Part shown: one piece after another, positions 11,742-24,800 of the stretch
Position numbering within the stretch: position 1 is the stretch's first letter
Layout of the letters: every line of letters begins with the position of its first letter
Source of the DNA: Cymbidium sinense
Lineage: Eukaryota > Streptophyta > Magnoliopsida > Asparagales > Orchidaceae
Reading direction: 5' to 3'
DNA: 64,000 nt
Assembly (NCBI GenBank): GCA_021442155.1
Contig: CM038222.1
Span: forward strand, 20,284,923-20,348,922
Notes under the pieces: model-generated
Database searches by the model: none
What the model was told of the DNA's origin: nothing
What the model saw: only the letters and a program-made list of their open reading frames with translations
Translations under genes and position numbers: made by a program

Positions 11742-14700
11742 TCTAACCTATGGGATTGATCTGGTTCAATATCTGTTTAACTGAATGCCCATTTTATATT
11801 CAGTGTTGTTGTTCTCTTGGTTTTTGTTGATGTTTCACTCGGATACTAGTAGCTATTTTGATTTCTGTGACATGTGCTGTTGGTTTAATTGCATTTCCTT
11901 TAATTGGGGGCTTCCTGCTTTTGTTACTTACACTGATAAAGTGTTGCTGTACCTCTCAAATTTGCTGATGCATCATCCTAATACTCCCACTAGGTCGATT
12001 GCTGAGCTGTGTAACATCTGTTGTTGGTTTACTATCCCCAATCTTATTTGGGGTCTTACTATCTTGCCTCCATTGTTAATGATAAGGGGTTTACTCATTG
12101 TTGGAGGGAGATATACTATTTAATGCTCTATTTATTGATGTTGTATTTTTTTGATCAACAGGGACATATTTCTTTCCTTTTTGGAATTATAATCTGGGAT
12201 CCTTGCATCAATGATTAAGATATCCCTATTCAACTTTACAGCTGATCCTAACTTATCTGATATTCTTCTCCTTATTATGGATTGGAATTACCTCTGGATT
12301 TCCAATTTTAGTGATGCTGTGGGATTAGCTGCTGGCATTAAATTTTGTGTCTTGCTGGTTATCAAAGATGAAACTGCTTGGAGCCACTTAGTAACCTATG
12401 TTGTATCAAGGTTACTTCCTAGTGTTTCTTATGTAGGATGCAATATTTATTCTGATGTTTTAATGTTTGGATGTTGGATTTTTGGGCCTTTTGTCATGCA
12501 AACTGCTCTTAGGGTTGGTTTGCTGATGGTAATTGCTAATCCCCTCTTCTCATCCTGTATGGGCAGAATCAACACTTCCTTTGTTGTAATTAATATCTAT
12601 TTGCAGGCTAACCTTGCAGTTTTTGGCTTTTTGTTGCCTATTTTTATCTTAACTAACTTTGCCGCTTGCTTCTGGGCTGCAGTTGATCACCTAATATGCT
12701 ATCTTCTCCCCTTTAGCTCTGTATGCACAAAGATGTGATTACCCAAGCATAATTGGATTTTAGCTTATGCTTACGGGTTTTGGATTGTCTTGATCAGCTG
12801 GACCTTTCTGAGGTTATTGAATGGTTGTTGGCTTTTATTTTGTTGTTTGTCTCTTTTATTAGCTTTTGGGCTGCTGCTGATCATCTCATTTCAGCTAGCT
12901 TTGGCCTGATCCTTTCCCTATCCCTCTGGGACTTTACTTTTGTTTTGTATATTTGCATTGGGGGGTTTTTTTGGCCAATTTGCTATTAGTTATCATCTTG
13001 GTTGTTGATCTGGATCTGGACTTTCAGCTATTATGGGTTGTCCTTCTTGTCGAGGATGCCTTTGGAGTTGCTTTGCTGATTGCTTTGGGTAACCTCTTTC
13101 TTCCAACCTGCCAGGAGAGTGTTTGTTATCTCTTGTTTATCCTTATCTCCTTGCAGGTTTGTACTTTCTTAATGGTTTTCAGATTTCTCGGTTTTTTTTG
13201 TTGGTTCTTTCTGTGTTTTATCTAAGGCATTGTCTATTTGTATTAGGTGGTTCTTTGGCCAACTTGTTTCTTTATTATCTTGTTTGTTGGCTTCTCTAGA
13301 TCTTTGATTCTTTGATTCCTTTGTTCCTATACTGGTTGTCTTTCTTGTTCAGCGGTCTTTGTTGTTTTGTTGATTGCTTTGGCTAATTTATTTTTCTGTC
13401 AGGAATGTGTTTTCCTATTTATTCTTATCTCCTTGCATAATCGGGTTTTCTTCATGGCTTCTTTGTTTGCCTACCCCATGGTTGTGGGTTTAGCTACAAG
13501 CCTATTTTCCCTTTTCTGGAAGAGATTTTCTATTGGGCCTGCAGCTGATTTCACTTGCTGCCGCATTTTCAACTCAGCTTGCCTTGGCCAGGCCTTTTCC
13601 CTCTCTATTTGGAAAGCATCTTCCATTTTGATGGGGTTGGTTGTTGGCCAACTTGCTATTCTATTCTATCTTGGTGGTTGGCTGTTATGGATCATTGAAT
13701 ATTATGTTCAGCCTCCTGCTAATGTGGTTGTCTATCCTGTTTTCCAGATTGATTTTGATGTTATTTTGCTTAAATTTGGTGGGGGTAATAATTGCATTAT
13801 TGCTTACACTGATGGCCTTTGGATTTTTGGGTCCTTTATCAAGCAGGATGTCTTTATGGTTCTCGGCTATTTTCTTCCCATTCTGGTTATGGGCTTTTGG
13901 GTTTTTGCTGTTATCATATCCCTTTTCCTTCTTCTTATCTGATGTTGTCCTCTCATTTCATGTGGTCATTTGGGCTTAGGGTATGCTGTTTCCCTTATCC
14001 AGCAGGTTGTTTTTGTGGTTGTTGGCTGTTTCCTACACAATTTGATTATTGGCTTTTGGGTTTTCTTTGTTCTTTACAGTGACTTATATGCTGCTATTTT
14101 TTCCCTCTAGCTTATGCTACATTTGTGCAGATCTTTGTGACTATACTTTTTCCTCTCTTGATTTTAATCTTTGCATTGTTTAATGTCATTGGGTGGATTT
14201 ATGTCCACCTTGTTGGCTATTACTCTCAGGATTGTTGGCTGAACTGGATTAATGAGTTTGATTGTCTATGGTGTTATCTCTGATTGTCTCTTACTAGATT
14301 TTTCTATGGTGGGGAGCAGCCCTTTACCTGTTTCTTCTTATCTGCTGTTGTACTTCCATTTCCTGTGGTAATTTGGGCTTGGGTTATGTTGTTTCCCTTT
14401 ATAATTGTTGTTCTTAATTTTCTGAAATAAGGAGGTTGTTAAGAGCTGCATTACTTTCATTCTTTGCTTATCTTTTGATGGGAAATAACCCTGAGCTTCT
14501 TACTGGATTGTTTACCAAGAATGTATATTTATTAATGTCCTACAGGATTGGAATGGGGTTAATTCCTTGCTCTTGTCTTTGCTTGGCAGATTTCAAAATT
14601 TCTTGTTTATTATCCTTAGATCCGGTTTCATATGGATGACTTGACATTGATGGCTCTCTTTCATTTGAGTTGGGTTTATCATGACATGGAGCCTAATATG

Positions 14701-15293
14701 ATGACATATATTTGGCATGGGATCCCTTACCCACTTTGCTCTTTCTTTCTTTCCATACGTGCTGCTTTGCTTGCGGTATTTTGGCTCAAGATCTTCATCA
14801 AATGGGCTTATGGTTTGTTATGATGGTTGTGATGCTTTCACTCCATTTTGGTTTAGTAGTAGCTCTTGTGATGTAACCCTTATACGAAGTTTGGATGCTC
14901 ATTTGCATTTGCCCCAACTTGGTGTGACGAGCCTCTATCCACTTCTTTATTATTACTATTTTATTTTTCTTTCTCACTTATCATTTTCTTGCTACTTTAA
15001 CTATAACTTCTTCCTATCTACAATCTTGCAGGTGCTTTTCTCTTTTTCTCTTGTAGGTTGCTCCATAGTGTCATGCATTCTCACTTCCTGTAGAACATTG
15101 GCCCTCATCCTTCATTTGCTTACTTTTGTTAATCACTTTGTATCTTTTGCTTGCTTTAATCTTTTCTTTTGCCTCTAGATGTACTTAGATAGGGGATTTA
15201 CTCCCTAGGATGATTGTAGCTCTTTGAGCAGTAGTTCTGGAGTTTATCCTTTGGGATGTAATCCTTTTTTATGTGATAATTCCCTGATTTCCC
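11742..15293 (+). other. Long T/G-rich 3' untranslated region of LINE copy 1
   Basis: About 3.5 kb lies between the RNase H end and the poly(A). It is poor in A and full of TTG, GGTT and TTTGG, so long stop-poor hydrophobic frames arise (12,211-12,738; 13,367-13,942; 14,717-15,178). Internal degenerate repeats are visible: 13,075-13,165 resembles 13,365-13,440, and 13,925-13,995 resembles 14,329-14,400. A block at about 14,872-14,907 (TGTAACCCTT...GAAGTTTGGATGCTCAT) recurs in copies 2 and 3 near 62,450 and 40,708. I treat it as UTR. No protein family is recognised. Confidence 0.75.
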
Positions 15294-16499
15294 AAAAAAA
15301 AAAAACTAACCTAAACTCTAAACCCTAAACTTTCACCCAAACCTACTAAACCCTAAACCCTAAACCCTAAACCTAAAACCTAAACCCCAAAAAACCTAAA
15401 ACTAACCCACAAAACTCTAAACCCTCTAACCACAACCCCAAAAACCCCAACCCAACCAAATCAACCTAAACCTAAACTAAACCCTAAAACCTTAAACCTA
15501 ACATAAACCCAAAACCCTAATAAAACTAACTAAAAACTCTACCCTAAACAAAACCCCAAACTAAACTCTAAAAAAATAAAAACCCTAAAAAACCTAACCC
15601 TAATAAACCCTAAACCATAAACCCTAACACTAAACCTACCCTGACCTAAAAATCTAAAAAACTATAATAAAACCTAAATAAATAAATAAATAAACTAAAC
15701 CTAAATAAATAAAATAATAAAATAAAACTAAAACCTAAACCTAAACTAAAATAAATAAAAGTAAAATTATAAACTAAAATAAAATAAAATGTAAACTAAA
15801 CCAAAGTAATATAAACCAATGAATAAGAGCTAAAATAAAATAAAACTAAACATAAAATAAAATATAATAAACAAAATAAAATAAAAAAAATAAAACCTAA
15901 ACCTAAAAATTAAACCTAAAATAAAATCAAAATAAATAAAATAATAACCAAACCCTAAACTAAAAATAAAACAAAATCTAAAATAAAAATATAATAAACA
16001 TAAAAATAAACTAAACTAAACTAAAATAAACTAAACTAAATTAAATAAACCTAAACTAAACCTAAAATGAACTAAACCTAAACCCTAAATAAAATTAAAT
16101 TAAATAAACTAAATAAAACTCATATAAACTAAAATAAAGCTAAAAATAAAATAAAATAAAACCTAAAACCTAAACCTAAAATAAAATAAAACTTAAACTA
16201 AACCTAAAATAAAAAAATAAACTGACCTAAAAAATAAAATAAAATAAAATTACACTAAAAAAACATAAACTAAAACTAAAAAAAAACTAAAATAAAACCC
16301 AACTAAAATAAACATAAATAAAATAACTAAAATGAAATAAACAAATATGCCTAAATCAAAATAAAAGAAATAAACTAAAATAAAAATAAACTCATAAACC
16401 AAAACTACTGGTTCACTAAATTTAAAAAATATAAATAAATAAAGATAAATAAATAAATAACCTAAACCTACTTAAACTAAACCCTCTAACCAACTGACC

Positions 16500-16625
16500 T
16501 AACTAACAAAATGCTAAACCCTAAACCCTGGGCCCTCCGACCCTACCCCACCCTACTCTAAACCCTAAACCCCAGGCCCTCCACTCCCCACCCAAACCCA
16601 CCACTGACTCCCAAACACTAAACTA
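16500..16625 (+). repeat. GC-richer variant telomere-like tract
   Basis: Within A/T-rich satellite, this short stretch reads CCCTGGGCCCTCC, ACCCTACCCCACCC and CCCCAGGCCCTCC between ordinary CCCTAAACCC repeats. It looks like a heptamer array in which many A have become G or C. Confidence 0.7.
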
Positions 16626-18785
16626 AACTAAATAAACCTAAAATGATATAAATAAATAAAACCTAAATTAAATAAAATAAAATAAAATAAGATAAAATGA
16701 ACATAAACTAAAACTAAACCTAAATAAAATAAAATAAAATAAAATAAAAAATAAAACTAAAATAAATAATAAAACTTAAACTAAACTAAATAAAAAAACT
16801 AAATAAAATAATAACTAAATGATAAAATAAAATTAACTTAAAATAAAATAAAATAAAACTAATTAAAACTAACCTAAAAAATAAAAGCTAAAATAAATAA
16901 AACTAAACCTAAACTATAAAAAGAAACCTAAATAAAATAAGCTAAAATAAACTAAACTAAAATAAATAAAAGCTAAACCTCAACTAAACTAAATAAAATA
17001 AAATAAAATAAAACTAAACTAAAATAAAACCTAAAAATAAACTTAAAAATAAAACCCTAAACAAAATAAAATGAAATAAAAAATCTAAACCTAAACCAAA
17101 ATGAAAATAAAACCTAAACTTAAATTAAATAAAAAATAAAACTAAACTAAAATAAACATAAACCTAAACCTAAACCTAAAAAAAATAAAATAAAATAAAA
17201 CTAAAATAAATATACCTAAAATAGATGAACTAAATTAAATAAAAAAATAAACATAAATAAAATAAATTAATGTTAAAAAATAAAATAAATAAAGTAAGTA
17301 AACTAAATAAACTAGTAAACCTAAACTGTCGGTTTACTAATTTATTTCTTTTTAAAAAAAAAAACCCAAAAAAAAAATCCAAAATCCTAAACCCTAAACC
17401 ACAAACCCACACAAATAAACTAACCACAAAACCCTAACACTGACCCTAAACCCTAAACACTAAACCCTAAAACCTAACCTAGACCCTAAACCCTACTAAA
17501 CCCACAAACCCTAAACCCTAAAAATCCAAAACCACAAAAAAACTAAATAAAATATTAAAATAAAAAAATAAAACACCTAAACCTAAATAAAATAATAACA
17601 TCAAATCAAATGGAAACCTAAACTAAAACTGAAACCTAAACCTAAAAATAAAATAAAATAAACTAATAAATAAAATAAAATAAAATAAAATAAATAAACA
17701 ACATAAACTAAACTAAAAATAAGTTAAACTGAATAAAAAAAAACCTAAATAAATGAAACTAAATTTAAAATAAAATTAAATAAACCCAAAATGAACCTAA
17801 ATCTAAATAAAACTAAATAAAAATAAACCTAAGTCAACCTAAAATAAAACCTAAAATAAATAAAAATAAAACTTAAAATAAACTAAAAAAAACATAAACC
17901 TACATTAAAATTTTCTAAACTAAAATAAATAAAACCTAGACCTAAACCTAAACCTAAACTAAATAAAATAAAATAAACTAAAAGTAAATTTAAACCTAAA
18001 CCAAAATAAAACTAAAATAAACCTAAAATAAAATCCAAAACCTAATACCTAAAAAAATAAAAGTAAAACTTAAGCCCAAAATAAAAAAATAAAACTTAAC
18101 TAAAAGATAAACTAAACCTAAACCTAAACCTAAACCTAAAAATAAACTAAAATAAAAACCTAAACTAAAATAAATAAACTAAATAAAAAAATAAACATAA
18201 AAAATTAAAATAAAATAAATTAAAATAAATAAAATAAACTGAATAAACTAAATAAACTTAATACTTAATTTTAAAAAAAAGTCCTAAACCTAAAAAATCC
18301 TAAACCTAAAATAAACTTAAAATAATGTAAACTTATGGTTTACTTAAATTAAAAATAATCCAAAACTAAAACCTCAACCTTAAACCTAAAACCTAAACAT
18401 AAATCCTAAACTAAAAAAAAATAATAACTAAAATTAATAAATAAAAAACCAAACCCAAAACCCAACCCTAAATGAAACCTAAAATAAAACCTAAACCCAA
18501 ACCTAAAAACCCAAAACTCTAAAACCATAAACCCAAGCCATAAAACCTAAACCCTAAATAAACTGATAAAATAAAATAAAATCCAACTAAAAAATAAACT
18601 AAAAACTAAACCTAAAAATAAAATAAACTAAAATAAAATACCTAAACTAAAATAAATAAAAATAAATAAAGCTAAACTAAATAAAATGATAATAAAAAAA
18701 CAAAAATAAATAAAACTAAATAAATGACTTGGTTTACTTAATTAAAGACAAACCCAAATCATAAACTCAAACCACAAACCTTAAA

Positions 18786-19390
18786 CCTTAAAGGCAGTGA
18801 GCAAAACCCTACCTACTCACTAGGCTTAAAACTCTACCCAGGCCTGAGCCTGAAGCCAAGATGATCATAAAGACCTAAGCCCTGAGCCACAAACTGATGA
18901 GCTGACCTGAGCACTGAGCCAGGCCCTGGCCACACATGACCACTGCACCTAGGCCATGAGCCCTCCCTACCCTAGGCTCTAACCCTGAGCCCCAGACCCA
19001 GGAAACCCCAAACCTAAGTTTGCCAACTGATCTGACCTGGGCACCACTGGAGTTAAAAATAGGCCTGTGGGTTTGCTTGGTTATCTGAGCTAAGACCAAA
19101 AACCTACCTGGGCCCTCCCTAAATCTTACCACTGAACCCTGGGCCATGGGCTTAAGATTAAAGACAAAAATAGAAAGATCAGAACTGATCATGGCCTAAG
19201 AAAGCTGATCCTAGATCTAAATCCCCAGGCCTGGGCCCTAGGCATGAGCCACTAACCATCCACTGAGCCAAACCCTGAAAGGCCTACCTGGGACTGACCT
19301 ACCACAGGCCTAAAAGGCCCTAAAAAACCCTGGGCCTAAACCTCCTACCCTGGGCCCTAAACCCTGGGCCCACATATCCTACCTAAACCT
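18786..19390 (+). repeat. GC-rich variant tract inside satellite
   Basis: About 600 bp has far higher GC than the surrounding satellite, with recurring CCCTGGGCCC, CCTGAGCC, GGCCCTAAA and ACCTGGGC words. The spacing and the mixture CCCTRRRCC suggest a diverged CCCTAAACC array. A 105-codon frame on the minus strand (18,875-19,192) is a by-product of this composition. No RNA or protein gene is recognised. Confidence 0.7.
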
Positions 19391-21346
19391 AATACCTAAA
19401 TATAAACCTAACTAATAAATAATAAATAACTAAACCTCCCTACCCAAATAAATAAAATAAAATAAAACTAAAATAAAGAACCTAAACTAAAGATAAAATA
19501 TATAAAACTATAAAAACTAATGTAATAAAAAATTAAAAATAAAACCAAATAAACCTAAACTAAAAAAAATAAAATAAAATAAAATAAAAAACCTAAAATG
19601 CTAAACTAATAAAAAAACTAAAAAAATAAAATAAACAAAATAAAAAAACCTAAAACTAAACTTAAATAAACTAAAATAAAATAAATAAAACCTAAACTTA
19701 AACTTATACCTAAACTAAATAAAATAATAATGAACTAAAAAGAAACTTAAATTTAAATTAAAAAATAAAAGCTAAAAATAAACCTAAAATAAAAACCTAA
19801 AACCCAAACCTAAATAAAATAAAATATAAATGTAAACGTAAACCTAAAAATAAAAATAAAACCTAAACCTAAAAGATAAAATAAAAATAAAACTCAACTA
19901 AAAAATAAACCTAAGTCAAAACCTAAAAAATAAACTAAAATAAAAAATCAAAATTAAAATAAATAGACTTAAAATAAATAATCTAAACTAAATAAAAATA
20001 AAAAATATATAAAAATAAAAATAAATAAAATAAAATAAACTATAAAAAAGAAAAATTAAATTAAATTAACTAAATAAACTTCAACATAAAGGTTTACTTA
20101 ATTTTTTTATTAAAAAACCCCAAAACCAAATACTAAATGAGCCACAGCTCTTTAGGTGCAACCTTGTCCTAGGCTAAAAAACTAACCTAAACCCTAAACC
20201 CTAAACACTAAACCTAAACCCTAAACCCTAAACCCTAAAAAAAAAAACCTAAACTTAAACCCTAAACCCTAACTCAACTTAAACCCTAAAACTTAAACCT
20301 AAATCTAAACTAACCCTAAACTATAAAACCTAAACCCCTAATGCTAAACCTAAACTATAAACCAAACCCTAAACTAACCTAAACCTAATTAAAACCTAAA
20401 CCCTAAACTCTAAACTAAACTAAAACCTAAACCCTAAACCCAACTACTAAACTAAACCTACTAAACTCTAAACTAAATAATAAATAAACCTACTAAATAA
20501 ATAAAATAATAAACCCTAAAAATTAAACTAACTAAATAAACCTAAAAAATAAACCTAAAATTAAACTAACTAAACCTAAATAAATAACCTAAATAAATAA
20601 ATAAATAAAATCTAAATAAACCCTAAATAAACTAAAATAAATAAATATAATAAAAAAATAAATAAACTCTAAATAAATTAAATAAATAAATAAAAAATTA
20701 ATCCTAAACCTAAACCTAAAATAAATACCTAAACCTAAACTAAAATAAACTAAAAATAAAATAAATAAATAAACCTAAACCTAAAAATAAAATATAAATA
20801 AAATAAATTAAAATAAAATAAATAAACCTAAACTAAACTAAAAAATAAAATAACCTAAAAAAATGATAATAAAATAAATAAAATAAACATAAAATTAAAT
20901 TAAAATAAACCTAAAATTAAATAAATAAAATAAATAAAAATAAACCTAAAAAATAAACCTAAAATAAACCTAAAATAAAAAAATAAAACCTAAACCTAAA
21001 ATAATAATAAACAAAATAAAATAATAAACCTAAATAAAATAAATAAAATAAATAAAATAAAATAAATAAACTAAAAATAAACCTAAACCTAAACTAGAAA
21101 ATAATTCTTAAAAATAAACCTAAAATAAAAACCTAAAACCTAAACCTAAAAAATTAAAATAATAACATAAATCAAAAAATTAAAAATAAAAAATAATACC
21201 AAAACCTAAAAAATAAATTAAAAATAAAACTCAACTAAAAAATAAACCTAAACCTACACCTAAACCTAAACCAATAAAATAAACTAAAATTAAAAATTAT
21301 ATCTAAACCCTAAAACTTAATAAACCTAAACCTAAACCTAAACCCT

Positions 21347-21805
21347 ATGAACGGACAGAACCTTGACGGTAAGAACATTACCATCAAACTGGCTGAGTCT
21401 AGATCTGTTGATGGAGGCCAAGGCAAAGCGGATTATCAGGTGGTGGGGAACTAGAGGAAATATGGAGGTGGTGGTTGGAGTAATGGGTATGGAGGTGGGA
21501 AGAGTTTACCATGGTGGTGGCGGGAGAGATCCAGGATATGATGGTGGATCCCACTACTCGAGAGGTCGAGGTGGTTTTGATGGGAATTGGAGAAATGGAA
21601 GAATGGACGATCCAATCTACTCCTTATGGAACTATGTCTTTACAATAATGATAATTCTAGTTATCTAGGGTCTTTGATTTGCTCAATGCATGCTCATTTT
21701 TTATCAAAGTCATCGCATGTGTCTTAGAACACTTGGTGTGTTACTTGGTTGATGAAATCAAAAAGAAGAAATGTTGAATCTGAATTTATTCTCTGTTAAA
21801 AAAAA
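21347..21805 (+). pseudogene. GRP 3' cassette 1 (glycine-rich RNA-binding protein fragment)
   Basis: Directly after CCCTAAACCCT the sequence reads MNGQNLDGKNITI and then AESRS, the last strand of an RRM and the start of the linker in plant GRP7/GRP8-type proteins. A stop and frameshifts follow. The Gly-rich tail is legible in another frame (21,363-21,668) as GGGGRDPGYDGGSHYSRGRG and FDGNWRN, the usual C-terminus. About 170 bp of 3' UTR follows, with GAAATCAAAAAGAAGAAATG at about 21,753-21,772. An A8 tract at 21,798-21,805 then leads into CCCTAAA. The first two-thirds of the RRM is absent. It cannot encode a working protein. Confidence 0.88.
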
Positions 21806-24800
21806 CTAAAAACCCTAAACCCTAAACTAAAATATGAACCCTAGACTTAAAACCTAAACCCTAAATCATATACCCTAAACCCTAAACATTAAACCCTAAA
21901 ACCCTAAACCTAAACCCTAAACTAAAAAACATAAACCCTAAACCCAAAACCCTAAACCCTAGACTCTAAACCCTACACCCAAACCTTAAACACTAAACCT
22001 TAAACCCTCAACTACCCGTAAACCATAAACCCTAAACCCTAAAAAGCTAAAAAGCTAAACCTAAACTAAATAGAACCTAAAAATAAAATAAATAAAGCAA
22101 CCTAAACCAAAATAATATAAAAAAATAAAACAAATTAAAAACCTAAACTAAAACCAAAACCTAAACTTAAACCAAAACTTAAACCTAACAAGAAACTAAA
22201 ATAATAAATTAAAAACTAAACTAAAATAAAATAAATGAAAACCTAAACTAAATTAAAAAATTAAAAAACCTAAAAAAAACTAAACCTAAAATAAAAATAA
22301 AATAAACTAAAAATAAAATAAAATAAAAACTAAATAATAACCTAAATCTAAAACATAAACCTAAAAATAAATCCTAAAAATAAATAAAAAATAAAACCTA
22401 AACCCTAAACCTAAAATATACTAAACAAAACCTAAACCTAAACACTAAATAAAATAAAATAAACTAAAAATAAACCTAAACTTAAACTAATAAAATAAAA
22501 CCTAAAAATAAACCTAAAATAAAAACCTAAACCCTCACTGAAAAAATAAAATAAAAACCTAAACCTAAATAGAAAAAAAAATAAAACCTAAACCTAATAA
22601 ATAAAATAAAACTAAATAAAAAATAAGCATAAACCTAAACCTAAACCTAAAAAAAAACTAAAAATAAAACCTAAACTAAATAAATGAACTTAAACAAATA
22701 AACTAAACTAAATAAAACTAAATTAACTAAAATAACTAAATAAACATAAACCTATCGAATTTAATTTAAAAAATAAAAAAAATAAAAAAATATAAACTAT
22801 AAACTCTAAACTAAACTAAACCCTAAACCTAAAAACCCTAAACCTAAACCCTAAACCCTAAACCCTAAACCTTAAAGCACTAAGCCCTAAACCCTAAACC
22901 CTAAACCCTAAACCATAAACCTTAAAACCCTAAACCTTAAACTCTAAACCCTAAGCCCTAAACCCTAAACCCTAAACCCTAAAACTTATAACCCTAAACC
23001 ATAAACCCTAAACCCCAAACCCTAGACCATAAACCCTAAACCCTAAAAACCTAAAATCTAAACCTAAACTAAATAAAACCCAAACATAAAATAAAAAAAA
23101 ACATAAACCAAAAGAAAATAAAATAAAATAAATTAAAATAAAAACCTAAACTGAAACCTAAACCTAAACCAAAACATAAACTTAAAACTAAACATAAAAA
23201 TAAAGTAAAATAAAAAATAAAATGTAAACTAAAATAAAGTAAATAAAAAACTAAACTAAACTAAAAATACAATAAACCTAAAATTAAAACCTAAAAAAAA
23301 ATAAAATAAAAATAAAATAATCCTAAAATAAAATAAAATTAAAACTAAATAAAAACCTAAACCTAAGAAATAAACCTATAAATGAATAAAAAATTAAACC
23401 GAAACCTAAAACAAAAAGAAAACCTAAACCTAAACCCAATCCTAAACTAAAATAAACTAAACTAAAATAAAAAAAAACTAAACCAAAACCTTAAACTAAA
23501 TAAAATAAAATAAACTAAAAATAAACCTAAACATAAACTAAAAAAAAAATTCTAAAAAAAACTTAAGATAAAAACCTAAAACCAAAATAAAAACCTAAAC
23601 CTAAACCTAAAAAAATAAAATAAAACATAAACATAAAAAATAAAGCAAAACTAAACCAAAACTTAAAAAATAAACATAAATCTAAACCTAAACCTAAAAA
23701 ATAAATTAAAATAAGAAAGCTAAACTAAAATAATAAAGTTAAAATAAAAAAAAACTAAACTAAATAAAAATAAAAAACAAACCTAAATAAATATAAAAAA
23801 TAAAATAAACTTAAACAAATAAAAAATAAACTAAATAAAGCCAAACCTCTCAGTTTAGTTAATTTAAAAAACCCTAAACACTAAACCCTAAACCATAAAC
23901 CCTACACCCTAAATCATAAACCCTAATCCCTAAACACTAAACCGTAAAACTAACCCTAAACCCTAAAGCCTAGACACTAAACCCTAAACCCTAAATCCTA
24001 ACCCTAAACCCAAAACCCTAAAACTCTAAACCCTAAACCCTAAACTCTAAACCCTAAACCCTAAAGCCTAAAAACCTAATAACCTAAACCTAAACTAAAT
24101 AAAACCTAATAAAAAGATAAATAAAAATAGCTAAACCTAAATATAATAGAAAAATAAAATAAAATAAAATCCTAAACCAAAAAATATAATAAAAAAAAAA
24201 AAAAAAATAAACTAAAATAAAATTAGTAAAAACCTAAATTAAACAAAAAAAATAAAGTAAACATAATAATATAAAAAACTAAACGAATAAAAAATAAAAT
24301 AAACCAAAAATAAAATAAATTTAAAACTAAATAAAAACCTAAACCTAAAAAATAAACCTAAAAATAAATAAAAAATAAAACTTAAACCCTAAACTTAAAA
24401 AAACCTAAACCTAAAATAAAAAGTAAAATAAATAAAATAAAATAAACTAAACTAAAATAAATAAAACCAAAACTAAAACTAAACAAAATAAAATAAATAA
24501 TGTAAAATAATCTTAAACCTAAACTAAAATAAGCTAAACTAAAATAAATAAAATGTAAACCCTAAACTCCAAACCCTAAGCCCTAAACACTAAACCCTAA
24601 ACTAACCCTAAACCATAAACCCTAAAATGCTAAAAACTTAAACCTAAACTAAATAAAACCTCAAAGTTAAATAAATAAAAAAACTTAAACCAAAATAGAA
24701 TAAAAAATAAAATAAAATAAAAACATATACTAAAATGTAAATCTAAACATAAACCAAATAAGAAAATAAAATAAAAAATAAAAACTAAACTAAATCAAAA

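Larger units (their letters stand above)
8705..15305 (+). mobile_element. L1-type LINE, copy 1 (internally deleted, with RNase H)
   Basis: This non-LTR retrotransposon of about 6.6 kb sits in CCCTAAA repeats. In order it carries a 71-codon ORF (8,757-8,972), the N-terminal part of an apurinic-type endonuclease (9,064-9,400), reverse transcriptase (9,404-10,140), a connection and zinc-knuckle region (10,140-11,100), RNase H (11,275-11,741), a long T/G-rich 3' UTR (11,742-15,293) and a poly(A) of 12 (15,294-15,305). Many stops and frameshifts make it dead. The match to LINE copy 2 in the RT, zinc-knuckle, RNase H and UTR blocks defines one family. It is the longest copy in the window. Target-site duplications cannot be read in such repetitive flanks. 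Confidence 0.9.
15306..21346 (+). repeat. Telomere-like satellite segment 2
   Basis: CCCTAAA-rich blocks are clearest at 15,306-15,650, 17,365-17,535, 20,170-20,470 and at the very end. Between them lie A/T-rich bodies of CCTAAA, CTAAA, TAAAA and TAAA variants. Closing-motif copies occur at 17,320-17,345, 18,328-18,350, 18,727-18,745 and 20,081-20,106. Units are less regular here than further right. Two GC-richer variant tracts are listed separately (16,500-16,625 and 18,786-19,390). No gene is seen. Confidence 0.93.

Noticed and set aside
12211..15178. Long hydrophobic open frames (175, 191 and 153 codons) in the LINE copy 1 3' UTR, and similar ones at 61,689-62,171
   Set aside because: They are rich in Trp, Phe, Leu and Gly because the DNA is T/G rich and poor in A, so stop codons are rare. 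Overlapping frames are equally open, they lie after the RNase H end, and no family is recognised.
18875..19192. 105-codon frame on the minus strand in the GC-rich tract
   Set aside because: It arises from the GC-rich repeat words, has no recognisable domain, and there is no sign of a promoter or gene context.
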